DNA of 58,072 nucleotides, taken from assembly GCA_902565645.1 (NCBI GenBank), contig CACFFJ010000005.1:1-58072 (forward strand), given 5' to 3'. Shown here piece by piece: positions 9,119 to 19,331 of this stretch (position 1 is the first letter of the stretch; every line of letters starts with the position of its first letter). The DNA comes from an uncultured Candidatus Actinomarina sp. (GTDB taxonomy: Bacteria > Actinomycetota > Acidimicrobiia > Actinomarinales > Actinomarinaceae). Under the pieces are notes generated by a model that was not told the DNA's origin, searched no databases, and worked only from the letters and a program-made list of their open reading frames with translations. Both the position numbers and the translations under genes were made by a program.

Positions 9119-10086
9119 AATTCTGAAATAGCATTTGAAAATTTATTTATAAAGCCTCTCTCAATTGCCTTATTGGTGTGTAGTATTGAATTTTTTACTG
9201 CTTCTGCTGATGATGAGCCATGACCAATTGTAACTACACCATTAACACCTAGAAGGTAGGAACAGTTAATTTTATCTGGATTAAGTTTATCTTTTACTGG
9301 TTTCAAAGCATTCTTTACTGGTATTAATAACGGTTTAAAAAGTTTATCTTGTAAAGTTTGAGATATTAAAGTCTGTTGTAATTTTGCTGTACCCTCCATT
9401 GTCTTCAATACAACATTTCCAGTAAACCCGTCTGTAACAAAAACATCCGCTTTGGAGTTAGCAAGATCTCTTCCTTCAACATTTCCAATAAAATTTAAAT
9501 TTGATGATTTCAATAAATTATATGCAGAAATTTCTAAGTCTCTTCCTTTATTTTCCTCTTCACCAATATTTAGTAAACCTACTTTTGGACTTTCAATTTC
9601 AAATAATATTTCAGCAAATTTAGAACCCATTGCAGCAAAATATAACAATGTTTTTGGTTTAACGTCTACATTAGCTCCTGAATCAAGAAAAACTATATCC
9701 CGTTCTAATCCGGGTAGTACAGAGGCAATCGTTGGTCTAATATCTCGTTTTAGTTTACCTAATACGCTAATTGCTCCAACTAACGTTGCCCCAGTAGATC
9801 CAGCTGAAAATACTCCTTGAGCTTTATTTTCATTTAACATATTTAAAGCTCCTACAATTGATGCTTTTGGTTTTCTTCTAATGGCTTTAGATGGACTATC
9901 TTCCATTGATATAACTTCTGGATAATCAACAACTGGAATTTTATTTCCTTCTAAATATGGTTCTATTAAGTCTTTGTCACCAGATAAAATAACATCAATT
10001 CCTAAATTTTTTGCAAGAATTGCTCCTTTAACGATCTCTTCGGGAGCAAAATCTCCTCCCATTGCATCTATTGCAATTGTATTCAT
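9115..10086 (-). CDS. plsX: Phosphate acyltransferase PlsX
   Basis: NTIAIDAMGGDFAPEEIVKGA, SMEDSPSKAIRRKP, SAGSTGATLVGA, DGFTGNVVLKTMEG, HGSSSAEAVKNSI. Confidence 0.95.
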   Translation of the reverse strand: MNTIAIDAMGGDFAPEEIVKGAILAKNLGIDVILSGDKDLIEPYLEGNKIPVVDYPEVISMEDSPSKAIRRKPKASIVGALNMLNENKAQGVFSAGSTGATLVGAISVLGKLKRDIRPTIASVLPGLERDIVFLDSGANVDVKPKTLLYFAAMGSKFAEILFEIESPKVGLLNIGEEENKGRDLEISAYNLLKSSNLNFIGNVEGRDLANSKADVFVTDGFTGNVVLKTMEGTAKLQQTLISQTLQDKLFKPLLIPVKNALKPVKDKLNPDKINCSYLLGVNGVVTIGHGSSSAEAVKNSILHTNKAIERGFINKFSNAISEL

Positions 10087-10096
10087 AATTAATTAA

Positions 10097-10279
10097 TTAT
10101 TCGTTATTTGGTTCTTTTACTTGACGTCCGTTATAAGTCCCGTCAACTGGATTTACTCGATGTGATTGTTTCGCTACACCTGTTTCTGGATCAATTACAA
10201 AATGAGGTTTAGAAATTTTATGCATTGCCTTTCTTCTTTTTGTTCTAGATTTAGACATCTTTTTTTTAGGTACTGCCAT
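10097..10279 (-). CDS. rpmF: Ribosomal protein L32
   Basis: MAVPKKKMSKSRTKRRKAMHK; located between DUF177 gene and plsX. Confidence 0.95.
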   Translation of the reverse strand: MAVPKKKMSKSRTKRRKAMHKISKPHFVIDPETGVAKQSHRVNPVDGTYNGRQVKEPNNE

Positions 10280-10299
10280 TATTATTATTTCCTTTCAAC

Positions 10300-10800
10300 T
10301 TACAAATCTAGCTCACTTAGAGAAGAAAATGGACTTTCTTTTATGTTTTTTTCTTGATGATTACAAGTATAATCATTTTGATTCTTTCCACACAACGAAC
10401 ATAAGCCTTTACAGTCTTTCTTACACAAGTATGTAAAGTTCATCTTTTTAATTATGATTTCTGAAATAATTGGTAATAAGTCAATGTTTTCTGAATAAAA
10501 GTCTATTTCATAATCACTTAGTGAATGAAAACTTAATTTTTTATTAAATTTAGCTTTTTTATTAATTTGTTCAATATTTAAACATCTTGAGCATTCAGAA
10601 TCAAAAATAAATTGAACATTTATATCAAAATGAATATAATCATTTTCCTTGATTAATTCTGTTTTTAAGATTGTTCTATGACTTTCACTAGTTTTATTAC
10701 CAGAAAAAATTATATTAATGTATCCTTCTGATTCGTGTTTCAAACTATTATTTGAATGTTTTAATTTATTAATATTTACAACAGTAGATAGCTGTTCCAT
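10300..10800 (-). CDS. DUF177 / YceD-family protein
   Basis: DSECSRCLNI and CKKDCKGLCSLCGKNQND cysteine motifs; upstream of rpmF as is typical. Confidence 0.87.
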   Translation of the reverse strand: MEQLSTVVNINKLKHSNNSLKHESEGYINIIFSGNKTSESHRTILKTELIKENDYIHFDINVQFIFDSECSRCLNIEQINKKAKFNKKLSFHSLSDYEIDFYSENIDLLPIISEIIIKKMNFTYLCKKDCKGLCSLCGKNQNDYTCNHQEKNIKESPFSSLSELDL

Positions 10801-10805
10801 AAAAG

Positions 10806-11312
10806 TTACTCAGGTTCAATAATTTTTCTAGGCTGTCTTAAATTATTCTTTTCTGTTTCAATGTATTTATTAACTTGTTCAAATTTATTTAATATTTCGG
10901 TCAACTTTGAGTCAATTTGATCTTCAATATGTGCTCTGTTTGCTTGTGCTTCATCTTCTGCTTTTTTAACCATTGCATTAGCTTCAATTACGGCTTCTTG
11001 TAATACATAAGAATCAGAAATTAATCTTTGAGATTCAACTTTAGCTATATTTAATATTTCGTTAGCTTCTTCTCTGGCTCTGTTGAGATATGTATCTTGC
11101 TCCCTAACTAACCAACGAGCAGTTCTTAATTCAACTGGCATCAAATCAATTAAATTTTCAACAATATCAATAAGTTCTTTTTTGTTTGATCTAGTATTTA
11201 GAACATTTCTTGAATTTAATTTTTCTCTTAAAAGTTCTAATTTATCTACGTATTCAATTTTTTTTTCACCACTGATTATGTCGTCTAGATGAAAATTTTC
11301 TTCTTCAGACAT
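10806..11312 (-). CDS. DivIVA-like / SepIVA-like coiled-coil septation protein
   Basis: VENLIDLMPVELRTARWLVREQDTYLNRAREEANEIL...AEDEAQANRAHIEDQ coiled coil; synteny with rnc-DUF177-SepIVA in actinobacteria. Confidence 0.75.
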   Translation of the reverse strand: MSEEENFHLDDIISGEKKIEYVDKLELLREKLNSRNVLNTRSNKKELIDIVENLIDLMPVELRTARWLVREQDTYLNRAREEANEILNIAKVESQRLISDSYVLQEAVIEANAMVKKAEDEAQANRAHIEDQIDSKLTEILNKFEQVNKYIETEKNNLRQPRKIIEPE

Positions 11313-11769
11313 TTTTTAATCTTTCTAAAACATTATGAGGAACAAGTTCTTTAACGTCACCACCATAAGAATGTATCTCTTTCACCAATGAACTCGATAC
11401 ATAACCATACTCTGGAGATGATGGAATAAATATTGTTTCAAAATCAGCTAGATTAAAATTCATTTGTGCCATTTGTAATTCGTAATCAAAATCTGTCATA
11501 GCTCTTAAACCTTTGACTATTGCATTTACACTATTTTTTTTAGCAAAATCGACTAACAAACCTTCGAAACTTTTAATTGTAATTTTTTTATTATCTTGAA
11601 AGATCTCCTCTAGCATTTCTGATCTATTTTCTTTTGAAAATAGTGAATCTTTTGTTGGATTGATAATCACCCCCACTAAAACTTCATCAAATACCTTTGA
11701 GCATCTTGTGATAACATCAATATGCCCATTTGTCGGTGGGTCAAACGATCCTGGTACTAAAACTTTCAT
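11305..11769 (-). CDS. coaD: Pantetheine-phosphate adenylyltransferase
   Basis: KVLVPGSFDPPTNGHIDVITRCSKVFDEVLVGV, FEGLLVDFA, VKGLRAMTDFDYELQMAQMN, SSSLVKEIHSYGGDV. Confidence 0.96.
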   Translation of the reverse strand: MKVLVPGSFDPPTNGHIDVITRCSKVFDEVLVGVIINPTKDSLFSKENRSEMLEEIFQDNKKITIKSFEGLLVDFAKKNSVNAIVKGLRAMTDFDYELQMAQMNFNLADFETIFIPSSPEYGYVSSSLVKEIHSYGGDVKELVPHNVLERLKNV

Positions 11770-12302
11770 TTTTTTCTTAATATTAAAACTTTACTTTGTC
11801 CGTATTTCTTTTCTTTATATAATTCTACATCTTTAGGATAAACTGTCGATGGAGAATTTGAATGTCTATGAATAACAATAAAACCTTCCTCATCTAAGTT
11901 ATTTGATAATTGACTTATATCTTTATTTACAATTTCTGACTCGTAAGAAAAAGGTGGATCGTAAAATATTACATTAAATTTAGATTTATTTTGAATTAAG
12001 TAATTAGATACATTTAAATTTAAAACAGAATAGTTGTTATCAATATCTTTAAGATTGTATTTGATTTTATCAATACACTCTTTTGAGTTATCAATAAACG
12101 TTACGTAGTTAGCTCCCCTACTTAAAGCCTCAATTCCCATGCTTCCTGAACCAGCAAATAAATCTAAAACATCAGAATCTTTAAAACTAAATTGTAAAGA
12201 ATTAAAAATGCCTTCTCTCGCAATTCCCATCATTGGCCTTGTTGATGAGTCATTAATAGTTTGAATAGTTCTACCCTTGTATTTTCCAGATATAATTTTC
12301 AT
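11766..12302 (-). CDS. rsmD: 16S rRNA (guanine(966)-N2)-methyltransferase
   Basis: MKIISGKYKGRTI...TRPMMGIAREGIFNSL, LDLFAGSGSMGIEALSRGA, VIFYDPPF. Confidence 0.93.
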   Translation of the reverse strand: MKIISGKYKGRTIQTINDSSTRPMMGIAREGIFNSLQFSFKDSDVLDLFAGSGSMGIEALSRGANYVTFIDNSKECIDKIKYNLKDIDNNYSVLNLNVSNYLIQNKSKFNVIFYDPPFSYESEIVNKDISQLSNNLDEEGFIVIHRHSNSPSTVYPKDVELYKEKKYGQSKVLILRKK

Positions 12303-14395
12303 GTTGTGTCTTCGACATCTTCAAAATTTGGAAATAAAATCTTAGCTTCATTTGATACTGCTTTTCCAATTTGATCTGAAATATTTTCAAAATACTCTTT
12401 AGATTTTTCCAAAATTTCGTAATCATAACGAAGATCAGCAATTTTTAAATCAGAGATTCCTGATTGACTTGTGCCTGTAACTTTACCTTCTCCTCTTATC
12501 TGTAAATCAATTTCGGCTAATTTAAATCCATCTAAGTTATCAACTATAGCCAATAACCTTTTTTTACCTTCATCTGTTATTGTTTCTAAATCTTTACCTT
12601 CTGTAATGTGGAAAACACATTCTGATTCTTTTTCTCCCCTGCCAACCCTGCCTCTCAATTGATGAAGTTGATTTAATCCAAATCTTTCGGCGCTTTCAAT
12701 TATCATTAATGTAGCATTTGGAATGTCAATCCCAACTTCTATTACAACTGTAGAAATTAATATCTGTGTTTCATTTTTATGCATTGACCTCATAACAGCT
12801 TCCTTCTCTTCTGAAGTCATTTTTCCATGAAGAATTTCTATACTATATTCGGGTAATTCTTTCTTATAGGCTTTATAGACATTTTCTGCTGCTTTAATGT
12901 CCAATGTCTCACTTTCTTCAATAAATGGACAAACAACAAATACTTGTGAATTATTTTTAATATGTTCTTCGCATAATTTATAAATCTTTTCATTATCTTC
13001 TTTGTATCCTTCATATAAAAATGATTTAACTGGTTTTCTTCCTGGCGGTAATTCATCAATTACTGATAAATCTAAATCGCCATATATTGCCAATGCAGTA
13101 GTTCTAGGTATAGGAGTTGCTGTCATAACAAGTTGATCAGGAGTTGTTTTAAGATCAGTGGTTAATTTTTTTCTTTGTTGAACGCCAAATCTTTGTTGCT
13201 CATCAATAATTGCAAGTCCCAAATTATTAAATTTTATATTTTCTTGTATTAATGCATGTGTGCCAATTATGAAAGCAGGGTCTCCACTGTTTATGGTGTT
13301 CATTATTTCTTTTCTTTCTTTAACTGATGAAGTAAGTAAGTGAACTTTAAAATCATCAAATAAAAGAATTTTGCTTAAAGAGTTGTAATGTTGCTCTGCA
13401 AGGACTTCTGTTGGTGCCATAAGTACGGCTTGGTATGAAGATAATATGGTTGCATAGATTGCTGCAGCAGCAACTATAGTTTTCCCTGAGCCAACATCAC
13501 CTTGTAGAAGTCTTTTCATTGGAGATTCCTCATTCATATCACTAAAAATTTCATTTATAACATCTTTTTGTGATTTAGTTAATTTAAAAGGTATTTTTTG
13601 TTCAAAATTAGTTAAAGTATCTTTTTTTAATTTATATTTGATACCACTTTGAGTTTTATTATATGAAATTTTATGTTCTTTAAAAATAGCTTGTAAATAT
13701 AGAAATTCGTCAAAAGCTAAACGATTTCTTGCATTTTCATAATCAGATAACTTCTCTGGAAAGTGAATATCATTATAACTTTTTGTTCTGTTGACAATTT
13801 TATAGCTAACAATGTCATCTTTATGTAAAAAATCTTCGAATTCTGGAATTCTTCTTAAAGATTCCTTTATTCCTTTTCTTATTATTGAGCTAGATAAACC
13901 ATCTATTTTTGGATAAATAGGTATTAATGAACCAGTTTCATTAAGTTCTTCTGGGTCAGAAAATTTTTCGATTGTAGGGTTTTTAAACTCAATTGAACCA
14001 GTTTTTTTAACATCTGGAATTCCAGATAACGCAACTGAATCCCCCGTCTTAAACCTAGTTTCAATATATTGAGGTCCAAACCATTTAGCCCTGATTGAAC
14101 CTGTTTCATCGTTTATAATCAAAGTAGCAATTCTTAATCTAGTTTTAGTTGTAAAAACTGATACATCTTTAACTTCTCCTAAAACAGTTATCTCTTTCTT
14201 TATTTCACTATTTATTGACTTAATTTTTGATACTTGTGATCTATCTATATGTTTTTTAGGAAAAAATCTAATTAAATCTGAAATACTATTTATTCCATAT
14301 TTTTTAAATGAAGATATCCTTTTTTCTCCAAAACCTTTTATTTCATTTAATGAAATATTTTTTAGATATTCTAAATTTCTTTCAACCACAATCAA
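12299..14395 (-). CDS. recG: ATP-dependent DNA helicase RecG
   Basis: LLQGDVGSGKTIVAAAA, APTEVLAEQHYNSL, IIDEQQRFGVQQR, MTATPIPRTTALAIYGDLD, LRGRVGRGEKESEC. Confidence 0.96.
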   Translation of the reverse strand: MIVVERNLEYLKNISLNEIKGFGEKRISSFKKYGINSISDLIRFFPKKHIDRSQVSKIKSINSEIKKEITVLGEVKDVSVFTTKTRLRIATLIINDETGSIRAKWFGPQYIETRFKTGDSVALSGIPDVKKTGSIEFKNPTIEKFSDPEELNETGSLIPIYPKIDGLSSSIIRKGIKESLRRIPEFEDFLHKDDIVSYKIVNRTKSYNDIHFPEKLSDYENARNRLAFDEFLYLQAIFKEHKISYNKTQSGIKYKLKKDTLTNFEQKIPFKLTKSQKDVINEIFSDMNEESPMKRLLQGDVGSGKTIVAAAAIYATILSSYQAVLMAPTEVLAEQHYNSLSKILLFDDFKVHLLTSSVKERKEIMNTINSGDPAFIIGTHALIQENIKFNNLGLAIIDEQQRFGVQQRKKLTTDLKTTPDQLVMTATPIPRTTALAIYGDLDLSVIDELPPGRKPVKSFLYEGYKEDNEKIYKLCEEHIKNNSQVFVVCPFIEESETLDIKAAENVYKAYKKELPEYSIEILHGKMTSEEKEAVMRSMHKNETQILISTVVIEVGIDIPNATLMIIESAERFGLNQLHQLRGRVGRGEKESECVFHITEGKDLETITDEGKKRLLAIVDNLDGFKLAEIDLQIRGEGKVTGTSQSGISDLKIADLRYDYEILEKSKEYFENISDQIGKAVSNEAKILFPNFEDVEDTT

Positions 14396-14479
14396 ACAAT
14401 AGCTAAAAAGTTTTTAATTCAAAGTACCTAAATATTATTAGAATAGTTATAGTTATTTATATAAATTTAGAGGATAGTA

Positions 14480-14668
14480 ATGGCTAAAAAATGTGAAGTT
14501 TGCGGAAAAGGACCTTGGTTTGGTAAGCAAGTAACTTTTTCACACAAAAGATCAAGTAAAAAATGGTCTGCAAATATACAAACAGTTAAAGTAGCAGACA
14601 ATACAAACACCAAAAAAATTAAGGTTTGTACATCATGTTTAAAAGCTGGAAAAGTTACTAAAGTTTAA
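14480..14668 (+). CDS. rpmB: Ribosomal protein L28
   Basis: MAKKCEVCGKGPWFGKQVTFSHKRSSKKWSANIQTVKV. Confidence 0.95.
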   Translation: MAKKCEVCGKGPWFGKQVTFSHKRSSKKWSANIQTVKVADNTNTKKIKVCTSCLKAGKVTKV

Positions 14669-14884
14669 ATGGCTCAAGGTGTCGTAAAGTCATATGATCC
14701 TAATTCAGGAACTGGAATAGTTTTATTAGACACAGATAAAACAGAAGTATATTTACATCCTGGCTCATTAAAGGATTCGATATTTAGAACATTACGACAA
14801 GGACAAAGAATTAATTTTGATATCGAAAATATTGAAGGTAAAGATATTATTAAGAATGTAAAAATTGGTCAAGGCGAATATTAA
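14669..14884 (+). CDS. Cold-shock-domain-like small protein
   Basis: MAQGVVKSYDPNSGTGIVLLDTDKTEVYLHPGSLKDSIFRTLRQGQRINFDIE resembles CspA fold; directly abuts rpmB. Confidence 0.75.
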   Translation: MAQGVVKSYDPNSGTGIVLLDTDKTEVYLHPGSLKDSIFRTLRQGQRINFDIENIEGKDIIKNVKIGQGEY

Positions 14885-14887
14885 AAG

Positions 14888-15322
14888 TTGATTAAAACAT
14901 TAAATTTATATGTGAGATTTCTTTTTATTTATATTCATAATTATGTATATATATATTCAAAAGGAACTATTGGTAAAACTATTTTTGGAAGACCTTGTTT
15001 AATTTTGTTTAGTACTGGAGCAAAAACTGGTAAAGAAAGAAAAAATGTATTGGCTTATTTAAGAGAGAATAATTCATTTTGCATTGTTGGATCTAATGGT
15101 GGTCGTGAAAAAAATCCAGGATGGTATCACAACTTGAAAAAAAACCCAGATTGTGAATTCCAAATTGGAAGAAAGAAGTATTTAGGTAAAGCAATTCAGA
15201 TACACGATGATGAATATATAGAGTGGTGGAAAAAAATGGATCATATGAATGACGGAGGATATACATCATATCAAAAAAGGACTGAGAGAAAAATACCTTT
15301 AATTTTAATAAATATAACTTAG
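14888..15322 (+). CDS. Deazaflavin (F420)-dependent nitroreductase family (DUF385/Ddn-like) protein
   Basis: LILFSTGAKTGKERKNVLAYLRENNSFCIVGSNGGREKNPGWYHNLKKNPDCEFQIG; TTG start. Confidence 0.85.
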   Translation: MIKTLNLYVRFLFIYIHNYVYIYSKGTIGKTIFGRPCLILFSTGAKTGKERKNVLAYLRENNSFCIVGSNGGREKNPGWYHNLKKNPDCEFQIGRKKYLGKAIQIHDDEYIEWWKKMDHMNDGGYTSYQKRTERKIPLILINIT

Positions 15323-15375
15323 TCTATTTTTGCGCCTAAGTCAGTTTTGTAATTTATTTTTGTTTTTCTTAATAA

Positions 15376-16011
15376 TTAAAGGCTCTCATTAACCTCTAAT
15401 ATAATTTCTGGTGTAATTTTTTTTACTATTAAATTTGCTTTAGATAATTGTTCTTCAGTAAATACTCCTCGATCAATGGCTATAACAAACTCTCCACTTT
15501 CTATACCCGCTTCTATACCAAAAGGACTATCTTCAATAATAATATTTTTACTTGTTTGTAATTTATTAATTGACTCTAAATAAATATCTGGATATGGTTT
15601 ATTTCTTTCTACCGAATCTCCTCCTATTACATGGTGAAAGTATTGATAAATTTCTGTATCCTTTAATTTGTTCTCAAGGTGCTGCTGAGGAGAAGCAGAA
15701 ACACATGCTTGCTTCCAATCATAATGAAAGAAATATTCTAAACATTCTAAGGCATCATCAAACATTGTCTTTTCACCAAAATTTTTTAAAATTATTTCTG
15801 ATAATAAATTCATAGTTTCATCAAATGAAGGCAAATCTACTTCAGATGAGAATTTTTTATGAACAATTTTATCATCCACACCTATATATTGATCAAAATG
15901 TTCAATAGGTAATTCTAAATTCTTAGACTGTAGTATTTCTTGCCATGCATAAGCAAAGGCTTTTTCTGTATCCATAAGTGTTCCATCACAGTCCCAGTAA
16001 ATGCCATTCAC
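15376..16011 (-). CDS. HAD-superfamily hydrolase (beta-phosphoglucomutase/phosphatase-like)
   Basis: YWDCDGTLMDTEKAF, VSASPQQHL, KPYPDIYLESINKL, IIEDSPFGIEAGIESG motifs. Confidence 0.88.
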   Translation of the reverse strand: MNGIYWDCDGTLMDTEKAFAYAWQEILQSKNLELPIEHFDQYIGVDDKIVHKKFSSEVDLPSFDETMNLLSEIILKNFGEKTMFDDALECLEYFFHYDWKQACVSASPQQHLENKLKDTEIYQYFHHVIGGDSVERNKPYPDIYLESINKLQTSKNIIIEDSPFGIEAGIESGEFVIAIDRGVFTEEQLSKANLIVKKITPEIILEVNESL

Positions 16012-16014
16012 TTT

Positions 16015-17094
16015 CTATCCTAATTTTGATTGTATATCTTTTGCACTTTTCAGTGCTAGACCATCTGATCCTGTTGTTGTCCAAATTGTTAGATCATCGG
16101 AAAGAGCTTCATCAATAATATCATTCAATAATTCATACTTAGATTTGTCTATATTTTGCCATAGATACAATGCATGGCTACCAGGTATTGTATTAATTTC
16201 ATTTATATAGATATCATTACCATCTACTAAAAAGTCATATCTAAAAATTCCTCTTGTCGGAATAATTGAATTGATTTTCTCTACATATGAGATTATTTTT
16301 TTTGTTATTTCATTATTTAAGTTTGCAGGCAGTTCTCTTTGAGAACCTTCTAAACCCCCATTTTCTAAATATTTTTCTGAATATGAAAACAATGTTTCAT
16401 TTTTTATTGGTTTTTCTATTTCAGACAGAGATAAAGATGGATAATTTTTAACTCCAATTAATATATCTTCTGAATTTTCTAAATATTTCTCTACAACAGC
16501 ACCTTCAGTGTAAAGATCAGAAGATTCTACAATTTTTAATACAGATTCATAATCACTAACAACTTCTACACCGATTGATGATCCACCAAAACGTGGTTTC
16601 AAAATATAAGGACCTTTAAAAGATACATCTACTTCTCTATTTACTAAATCTTTATGAAGTACAGGAAGTCCATTTTCTTTCATGGTTGTGTAAAACACAT
16701 ATTTATCCATGCAAATTTGAGCAGAAATTACATTAGGACCGGTATATTTAACCTTTAAAATATTTAACAATGATTGTAAAGATCCATCCTCTCCTGGGCC
16801 TCCATGGCATGAATTTAAAAATACATCAAAATCAAGCTTTTTTTTCTTAAAATAAAACCCTGAATCACTATTAAATCTAAGTTCTATAGGCTTTTTAAGT
16901 ACTTTTTTATCTTCAAGAAAGTCTTTGGACTCTAATATTGAATCTAATAAGTACCATTTATTATCTTTTGACCAATAAAGAATACTTACTTTATTATCTT
17001 TTGAAAGAATTCGAGCACTTTGTAGCCCAGTAAGAATTGAGATATCATGCTCCGAAGAAGGTCCACCAATAATTACTGCTATATTTTTACTCAT
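16015..17094 (-). CDS. ddl: D-alanine--D-alanine ligase
   Basis: VIIGGPSSEHDISILTG, NSCHGGPGEDGSLQSLL, LKPRFGGSSIGV, FRYDFLVDGNDIYINEINTIPGSHALYLW. Confidence 0.93.
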   Translation of the reverse strand: MSKNIAVIIGGPSSEHDISILTGLQSARILSKDNKVSILYWSKDNKWYLLDSILESKDFLEDKKVLKKPIELRFNSDSGFYFKKKKLDFDVFLNSCHGGPGEDGSLQSLLNILKVKYTGPNVISAQICMDKYVFYTTMKENGLPVLHKDLVNREVDVSFKGPYILKPRFGGSSIGVEVVSDYESVLKIVESSDLYTEGAVVEKYLENSEDILIGVKNYPSLSLSEIEKPIKNETLFSYSEKYLENGGLEGSQRELPANLNNEITKKIISYVEKINSIIPTRGIFRYDFLVDGNDIYINEINTIPGSHALYLWQNIDKSKYELLNDIIDEALSDDLTIWTTTGSDGLALKSAKDIQSKLG

Positions 17095-17097
17095 ATT

Positions 17098-18624
17098 TTA
17101 TGGATAATGGTCAGGTAAATCATTTTCAAATAATACAATATCATCTGATTCTACAATAGAATTTAAGAAAGCAACAGCTTCATCTCTATTGATAAACCAG
17201 TTAACTGGAGTATTATTCTCTTCAAATCCAGCTATTAAAGATCTTTTATTGGTATACCCAACAACTAAAGCTTGATCAACAATTATGCTTGCTTCAGTAG
17301 CAAATGCATAGTTTATTGAAAATTGATCACTACCTAATTCAATTAGTCCTGGGGTGATCAAATATCGTTTTGAATTCTTAGTTCCAAGTTCAGATAAAGT
17401 TTCAAGACTGTATTCTATAGCCATTGGGTTTGAATTAAATGAATTATCAATAATTGAATGTCCATAATCACTTTTAATAATATTTTGTCTGTGTTCTGTT
17501 TTATCTAATGAATTTAAATTCTTGAAATACTCTTTTACATTCAAATCTAGAGCAAGCAATACACCAACTGATAAAGAAATAGATAATTGTAATAATTTTG
17601 GCCCACTAACTGAATCAATAAATTTTCCTTCAATATAAATATCATGTTTGTTATTTTTATGTTCTACATAAACTGCTGCATCTTTACTAGTGATGGAGCA
17701 ATCATAAACATTTTTCTGATTAGTCCATAATCTAGCTTCGTTTAGTAAGAGATCATCGTCGCCATTAATAACAACAGAACCTGCCAATTCTACAATTTCT
17801 GATTTAGCATCTAAAATATTCTCAAGACTTTTCATGCGCTCTAAATGAACTGGAGCTATTCCAGTAATAACTGCAATGTGTGGTCTAACCCATGAACAAA
17901 TTTCTCTAATCTCTCCATTTGAATAAGTACCCATCTCAATAATTGCAACTTCATCTTCATTTTGAAAATTTTCATTAATAGCTTTGGCTATTCCTAATCT
18001 GTTGTTGTAGCTTTCAGGAGTTACAAATGTTTTATTTTTAACTTGAAGAATTTGATTTAATACATTCTTGGTAGTTGTTTTTGAATATGATCCAGTTATT
18101 CCCACAACAGGTAATGTCCTTGAATTTAATTTAAGTGATGCATCATTGACAAACACTTTAGAAATATTTTTTTCATATGATTGCAAAATTCTTAAACATT
18201 GGTCGTAAATAAAAAATGAAAATAAATTAATTATTAATGCAAAAATATAACCATATCCAAATAAATAAGAAACTAATGAAATTAATAGAACAATTGAATA
18301 ATACAGGTAGTTAACCCTTTTTAATCTTTCTGTAATAACAATTTCACCTGTTCGGCTTTTAAAGTTTATGCCTAAAGGTGAAAAAATCGTTAAGCAAACA
18401 ACTAACAAAGGTACATAATAAATCCATAAAGAGACGACAAATAAAATCAGTGAGATGAAAAACATAAATCTGTTTATAAATTTTGTTCTAATCCAACGAA
18501 AGTAAAATTTTGTGACTGAACCTGGAAGGTAGTGTTCTCTTTGAGCAAATCTTCCCCATTTAATTGAATTGAATAAAGTTCCTGCTGTAATAATCAACAA
18601 AATAATTAAATAGACAAAATTCAT
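17098..18624 (-). CDS. murF: Mur ligase, MurF-type (UDP-MurNAc-tripeptide D-Ala-D-Ala ligase) with N-terminal transmembrane extension
   Basis: VVGITGSYSKTTTKNVLNQIL P-loop, TPESYNNRLGIAKAINENF, AVITGIAPVHLERMKSLENI, IIDNSFNSNPMAIEYSLE; about 150 aa hydrophobic N-terminus; adjacent to ddl. Confidence 0.85.
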   Translation of the reverse strand: MNFVYLIILLIITAGTLFNSIKWGRFAQREHYLPGSVTKFYFRWIRTKFINRFMFFISLILFVVSLWIYYVPLLVVCLTIFSPLGINFKSRTGEIVITERLKRVNYLYYSIVLLISLVSYLFGYGYIFALIINLFSFFIYDQCLRILQSYEKNISKVFVNDASLKLNSRTLPVVGITGSYSKTTTKNVLNQILQVKNKTFVTPESYNNRLGIAKAINENFQNEDEVAIIEMGTYSNGEIREICSWVRPHIAVITGIAPVHLERMKSLENILDAKSEIVELAGSVVINGDDDLLLNEARLWTNQKNVYDCSITSKDAAVYVEHKNNKHDIYIEGKFIDSVSGPKLLQLSISLSVGVLLALDLNVKEYFKNLNSLDKTEHRQNIIKSDYGHSIIDNSFNSNPMAIEYSLETLSELGTKNSKRYLITPGLIELGSDQFSINYAFATEASIIVDQALVVGYTNKRSLIAGFEENNTPVNWFINRDEAVAFLNSIVESDDIVLFENDLPDHYP

Positions 18625-19331
18625 ATTTCCTTCAATATTCTTATAATTTCTTCCGACCTGCTTCTTAACATATTATGGCCTTCATTCTTTATTACAGTTA
18701 TTCTAGATTCTTTAAATTTAGTATTAGCTTCTTTACCAATTGCCAAAGGTATGACATTATCGTTTTCTCCCCAAATTAAATGGACTTTTGTATTCACAAA
18801 TTCTAGTAACTGACTCAAATCATCATTAACTGTTTTAACAAGTGTATCTCTCATAATTCCATGTGCATTTTTATAATCTTCAGATCCATACTTGTTTTTA
18901 TATCTTTCTATACTTTTTTCAGAAATTAAATTCAAATTATTAAGAAATTTATATAATTTAAATTGAAAATTTTGATTATTTTTTGGATTCTTTCTGATTA
19001 AAGGAGCCCCGATTAAAACAAGATTTTTGTATTTTTTTATAAATGACATATGTACTGCTATTTTTCCACCAAATGAATGCCCAACTAAAACTTCTACCGT
19101 ATCAGGAATTAGTTGAGTTAAATAATCGGCATATTCTTTTGGATTCATACTATTTTCAGGTTCTTGAGATTTACCAAAACCAGGAAGATCAATAGAAATA
19201 CTATCAAATTTACTTGATATTAAATTAAAATCATTGCTTGATCTTCCCCATCCATGTAAAAAGCATACTGTTGGATTGTCTGAATTTACTTCAGCAAATG
19301 TTTTTCCATCATTTAGTACCTTTAAAGCCAT
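18621..19331 (-). CDS. Alpha/beta hydrolase
   Basis: VCFLHGWGRSSNDF, LPGFGKSQEP, VLVGHSFGGKIAVHMSF, IWGENDNVIPL, EGHNMLRSR. Confidence 0.88.
   Translation of the reverse strand: MALKVLNDGKTFAEVNSDNPTVCFLHGWGRSSNDFNLISSKFDSISIDLPGFGKSQEPENSMNPKEYADYLTQLIPDTVEVLVGHSFGGKIAVHMSFIKKYKNLVLIGAPLIRKNPKNNQNFQFKLYKFLNNLNLISEKSIERYKNKYGSEDYKNAHGIMRDTLVKTVNDDLSQLLEFVNTKVHLIWGENDNVIPLAIGKEANTKFKESRITVIKNEGHNMLRSRSEEIIRILKEI

Noticed and set aside
9452-9820. 122-aa + strand ORF inside plsX
   Set aside because: Shadow ORF antisense to conserved plsX.
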